The notes under the pieces are model-generated. The model did no database searches, was not told the origin of the DNA, and saw only the letters and a list, made by a program, of their open reading frames with translations. DNA of 64,000 nucleotides from Oehlia diaphana (Eukaryota > Glomeromycota > Glomeromycetes > Glomerales > Glomeraceae), in assembly GCA_003833135.1 (NCBI GenBank), contig QZLH01000687.1, forward strand, positions 1 to 64,000. Reading direction: 5' to 3'. A program made the translations under genes and the position numbers. This document shows, piece after piece, positions 61,377 to 64,000 of the stretch (the stretch's first letter is position 1; every line of letters begins with the position of its first letter).

Positions 61377-62963
61377 ATGTCATTTTTTCAAGATTACGTT
61401 CGAAGCCCTGGAACAACTTACCATGAACCTCTAACTCACTCCATCCCGAAACTTAAGCCACTAAACGTAGCTTCTTGCTGTTCTTCTTGTGGTATCACAT
61501 TTCGCTTGTTCCGGCCAAAATATAACTGTTATAATTGTGGTAATTATTCAAATTCTTACGGTCTTTTTACACGAATCATTTAACTAATTATTATTTATTT
61601 ATAGGGAACGTAACTTGCGGACGTTGTTCTAGTAATAGAACTGAAATACCAAAGTTTGGTTATTTTGAGTAAGTGATTCTTTCACGTCTAATATATTTAA
61701 ACGTTTTTTTCAGTTTTTAATAAAAAAAAAACGATGCCAGACCCGTGCGTACTTGTGATCTGTGTTATAGTTATTTGAAAGGTAAACTAACTAATTACGT
61801 GCTATTAAAGGTATATAATTGATTTTTAAAGACTAAATATTTATTTTAATATTTATATAGTAATGAAAATGAATCGATCACAACTTGCCAGATTACCAAC
61901 CAAAACGCTGCGAGAATATATTTCGGCATATAATCTTCCATGTCATAATGTTATTGAAAAAGATGATTTAATTGATGTTATCATGGCACATATACCATTG
62001 GAAGAACGTTATGAAGTTTATTATCGAGATCATTATCCAACATCTCATGTAGCTGGTAAGATTGGTTTTCCATTTGGAGAAATTGATATTTATGGAATTC
62101 GATTTTTATAGCAATCGATTATTACAATAAATTTTAATTTAGCAGCGTCTGACACTCAACCAAGTGATCATACCGAAACTCAAAACAATACTGGTTATAC
62201 AAGATCTCATACAGCACCTTATTCTCAATCTCGATCCCAACCTCATCCTCAATCTCGATCCCATTCTCGATCCCATCCTCAACCTCAACCTCAACCCCAA
62301 TTTCAACCTCAACCTCAACCTCAACCTCAGCCTCGATTTCAACCTCAACCTCAACCTCAACCTCAACCTCAACCTCAACCTCAACCTCAACCTCAACCTC
62401 GATCTCAACCTCAACCTCAACCTCAACCTCGATCTCAACCTCAACCTCGATCTCAACCTCAAACCCAACAACCTTTACCACAACGTCAACAAAATCATAA
62501 ACAATCACAAAATCCTTCTCATACAGCCCCAATCTCACTCCAAACTATTATTAGAGATAAAGTGGATGTATCCAAATTATCTGTTAAGACTATTAAAGGA
62601 ATTCTCAAAGAAAATTGTATTGATTACTCCAAAATGGTTGAAAAATCTGAGTTAATTGAACGCATGGAAATTTTGATTAAGTGGGCAAAGCATGAGATGT
62701 CAAGTAAAGCAGGTGAAATTTCTGATGATGGATTATGTAGAATTTGTTGTGATGCACAATCAAACTGTTTATTTATGGATTGTGGTAAGTTGAAAAATAT
62801 TAAAATGTTATATATGTGAATCGTAAAAATTTATTTTTTTATTATATATTTAGGACATATGTGCACTTGCTTGGATTGTGGAAAGAAACTGGAGGAAACT
62901 AAAAATGAATGTCCAATTTGTAGAGAGACAATCATCAAAATAATCCGAGTTTTTAGGGCATAA
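61377..62963 (+). CDS. FYVE-like, SAP and RING ubiquitin ligase (RNF34/RFFL type)
   Basis: Six exons, 61377-61539, 61605-61668, 61741-61781, 61861-62055, 62143-62784, 62854-62963, give 404 residues. Order of domains: FYVE-like zinc finger (CCSSCGITFRLFRPKYNC, GNVTCGRCSS, CDLCYSYL) without the RKHHCR core, as in RNF34/RFFL; SAP-like helix pair (LARLPTKTLREYISAYNLP); a long Gln/Pro/Arg-rich linker; a second SAP-like pair (VDVSKLSVKTIKGILKEN); then a C-terminal C3HC4 RING (CRICCDAQSNCLFMDCGHM, CTCLDCGKKL, CPICRETI). RNF34/RFFL proteins are E3 ligases on endosomal membranes. Its role in this fungus is not known. The PQ linker is a (CCTCAA)n hexanucleotide array. Convergent with the next gene. Confidence 0.88.
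62275..62462 (+). repeat. (CCTCAA)n hexanucleotide array in the RING gene
   Basis: About 30 units coding alternating Pro-Gln, with variants CCTCGATCT and CCCCAATTT. Both strands are open, which explains Leu-Asn and Glu-Val rich shadow frames. Expansion by units of six keeps the reading frame. Confidence 0.95.
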
Positions 62964-63215
62964 TAGCTCTTTATTAAAACTTTATAGAATTTAGATTATA
63001 AATAATTTAATTATAAGAGCGATTAGATATGATGGATTAAAATGAAAGAAAAATAATTAATTTAGTTAAAATTCTGGCTTTTGAATTAATATTACTGTTG
63101 ATATTAAAAGTTTCCAATTGTAATTATCAGTAGTAAATATCAACACACCTACTTTGTATAATTTTTTTTATAGAATACATATCAATTATATAGAATTAAT
63201 TACAAATTAAATTAT

Positions 63216-64000
63216 TTATCCATAGTTATTTAAAGCTTTTACGGCAATTTCACCCTGCAATAAAAAAAGTAAAAAAAAAGAGAATTAATATTATAATTCT
63301 TGATAGAAATCATCTTTAACAATACATACAATAGCAACGAAAACCGCAATAACGATCAGCCAAATAATAATCCATGTAATTCTGGTCATATTTGAATTAC
63401 CAATATCCTCACGCAACATATCTAATAAGTCACTGATGATACTACATCGTTCATTTAAAAGTTTTACGCGTTGAGGTATTTCAAGATAAGCTAATTCAAG
63501 AACAAAAATCCGTAGTATTAATTAGATTTTTAAAAGAACCAAAAATAAATTTATAAAAATAACAAATACATCTAATAGCATTATATAATGGTTCTAGGGA
63601 TGGCTCGGACCAAAATATTTCCGGAGTATCTATATAAATGCAAATTTAACATGTTTAGTTCAAAGACACCGAAAAATCACGATCACATGGCTACAAATCT
63701 TGTCGCCGAATTTATCACGTGATTGGGCCTAGAGCTCACCTAACACATTAGATACTAGATTCACATCCATACGTAATTTGAACAATCCTCCACTTAATTT
63801 CGTAACTTGAACTCGATCTCTGAATATTATAAATTTATAATTCTTCATTAACGATAATCATAAACAATAATAATTAAACTTACAAATTTAATCTTCCGGT
63901 TTGTGCCAACATTTTAGGTATAAGCTTGGTTCTCTCGATAGTGTTATCCATTTGCCATTCATATAAAGATAATTTTGTGCTTTGACTTATTGCATGACTA
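63216..64000 (-). CDS. Rmd1/DUF155 family protein, 3' part
   Basis: The gene runs off the right edge; its 5' exons are outside. Visible exons end at the stop codon 63216-63218. Blocks in order: ISQSTKLSLYEWQMDNTIE, LIPKMLAQTGRLNL, QVTKLSGGLFKLRMDVNLV, TPEIFWSEPSLEPLYN, AIRSYLEIPQRVKLLNERC, SIISDLLDMLRE, and a C-terminal membrane segment (WIIIWLIVIAVFVAI) followed by GEIAVKALNNYG. These match the C-terminal half of the RMND1/Rmd1/Sif3 (DUF155) family, which in other organisms is linked to mitochondrial translation or meiotic division. The last exon is 13 codons. The match to family layout is good. Confidence 0.85.

Noticed and set aside
62134..62538. Minus-strand Glu-Val and Leu-Arg repeat frames and a plus-strand Leu-Asn frame
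   Set aside because: Shadows of the (CCTCAA)n array coding the Pro-Gln linker of the RING gene.
1..64000. tRNA or rRNA genes
   Set aside because: I looked for conserved tRNA A/B box-like sequences and rRNA motifs by eye and found none convincing; a covariance search would settle it.

Overview
The window looks like nuclear DNA of an arbuscular-mycorrhizal or related mucoromycotan fungus; Rhizophagus (Glomeromycotina) is my best guess. Reasons: very AT-rich DNA with long A/T runs; genes split by many short GT-AG introns with late CTAAC-like branch sites; fungal orthologues (Atg11, calcipressin, PEX11, Sec53-type phosphomannomutase, Rmd1); and many decayed transposon pieces. The species call is inference. 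Exon models were built by hand by matching splice signals to reading phase and protein-family resemblance.

Layout. 1-800: a mini gene carrying a Set2-type AWS zinc domain without a SET domain. 2125-4158: a mitochondrial-type PPR protein. 4.2-9.7 kb: gene-free AT-rich DNA with inverted-repeat elements and purine tracts. 9.7-11.4 kb: a membrane LRR protein. 12.4-14.0 kb: three inverted-repeat elements. 14.4-16.3 kb: a TPX2-like gene grown by tandem exon duplication. 17.4-27.4 kb: repeat-rich DNA with a pogo-like element, a dead LINE, a GATATC foldback and a cluster of nested or adjacent palindromic elements. 27.6-30.2 kb: a gene of an apparently multi-copy family of unknown function, with an apparent one-base frameshift.

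From 32 kb the window is largely a compact housekeeping region: an RRM plus RNase III-like protein, a Cdc1/PGAP5-like phosphoesterase, PEX11, proline dehydrogenase with EF-hands, a four-pass membrane protein, TYW1, another multi-pass membrane protein, calcipressin, Atg11, phosphomannomutase, an FYVE-like/SAP/RING ubiquitin ligase (RNF34/RFFL type) and the 3' part of an Rmd1/DUF155 gene. Many neighbours are divergent with short shared promoters (35.48/35.81 kb, 61.18/61.38 kb) or convergent with about 200-300 bp between them (36.7/36.9, 42.6/42.9, 52.0/52.3, 63.0/63.2 kb).

Functionally the cluster mixes peroxisome proliferation (PEX11), selective autophagy (Atg11), GPI and mannose metabolism (Cdc1-like, PMM), mitochondrial proline oxidation (PRODH), tRNA wybutosine synthesis (TYW1) and calcineurin control (calcipressin). 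No operon-like logic is implied. The most unusual items are the RRM-RNase III fusion with a changed catalytic glutamate, the TPX2 exon amplification, the multi-copy-family gene surrounded by MITEs with a GC-AG intron full of GC-rich repeats, and the LINE relic whose inferred changes are all G:C to A:T.
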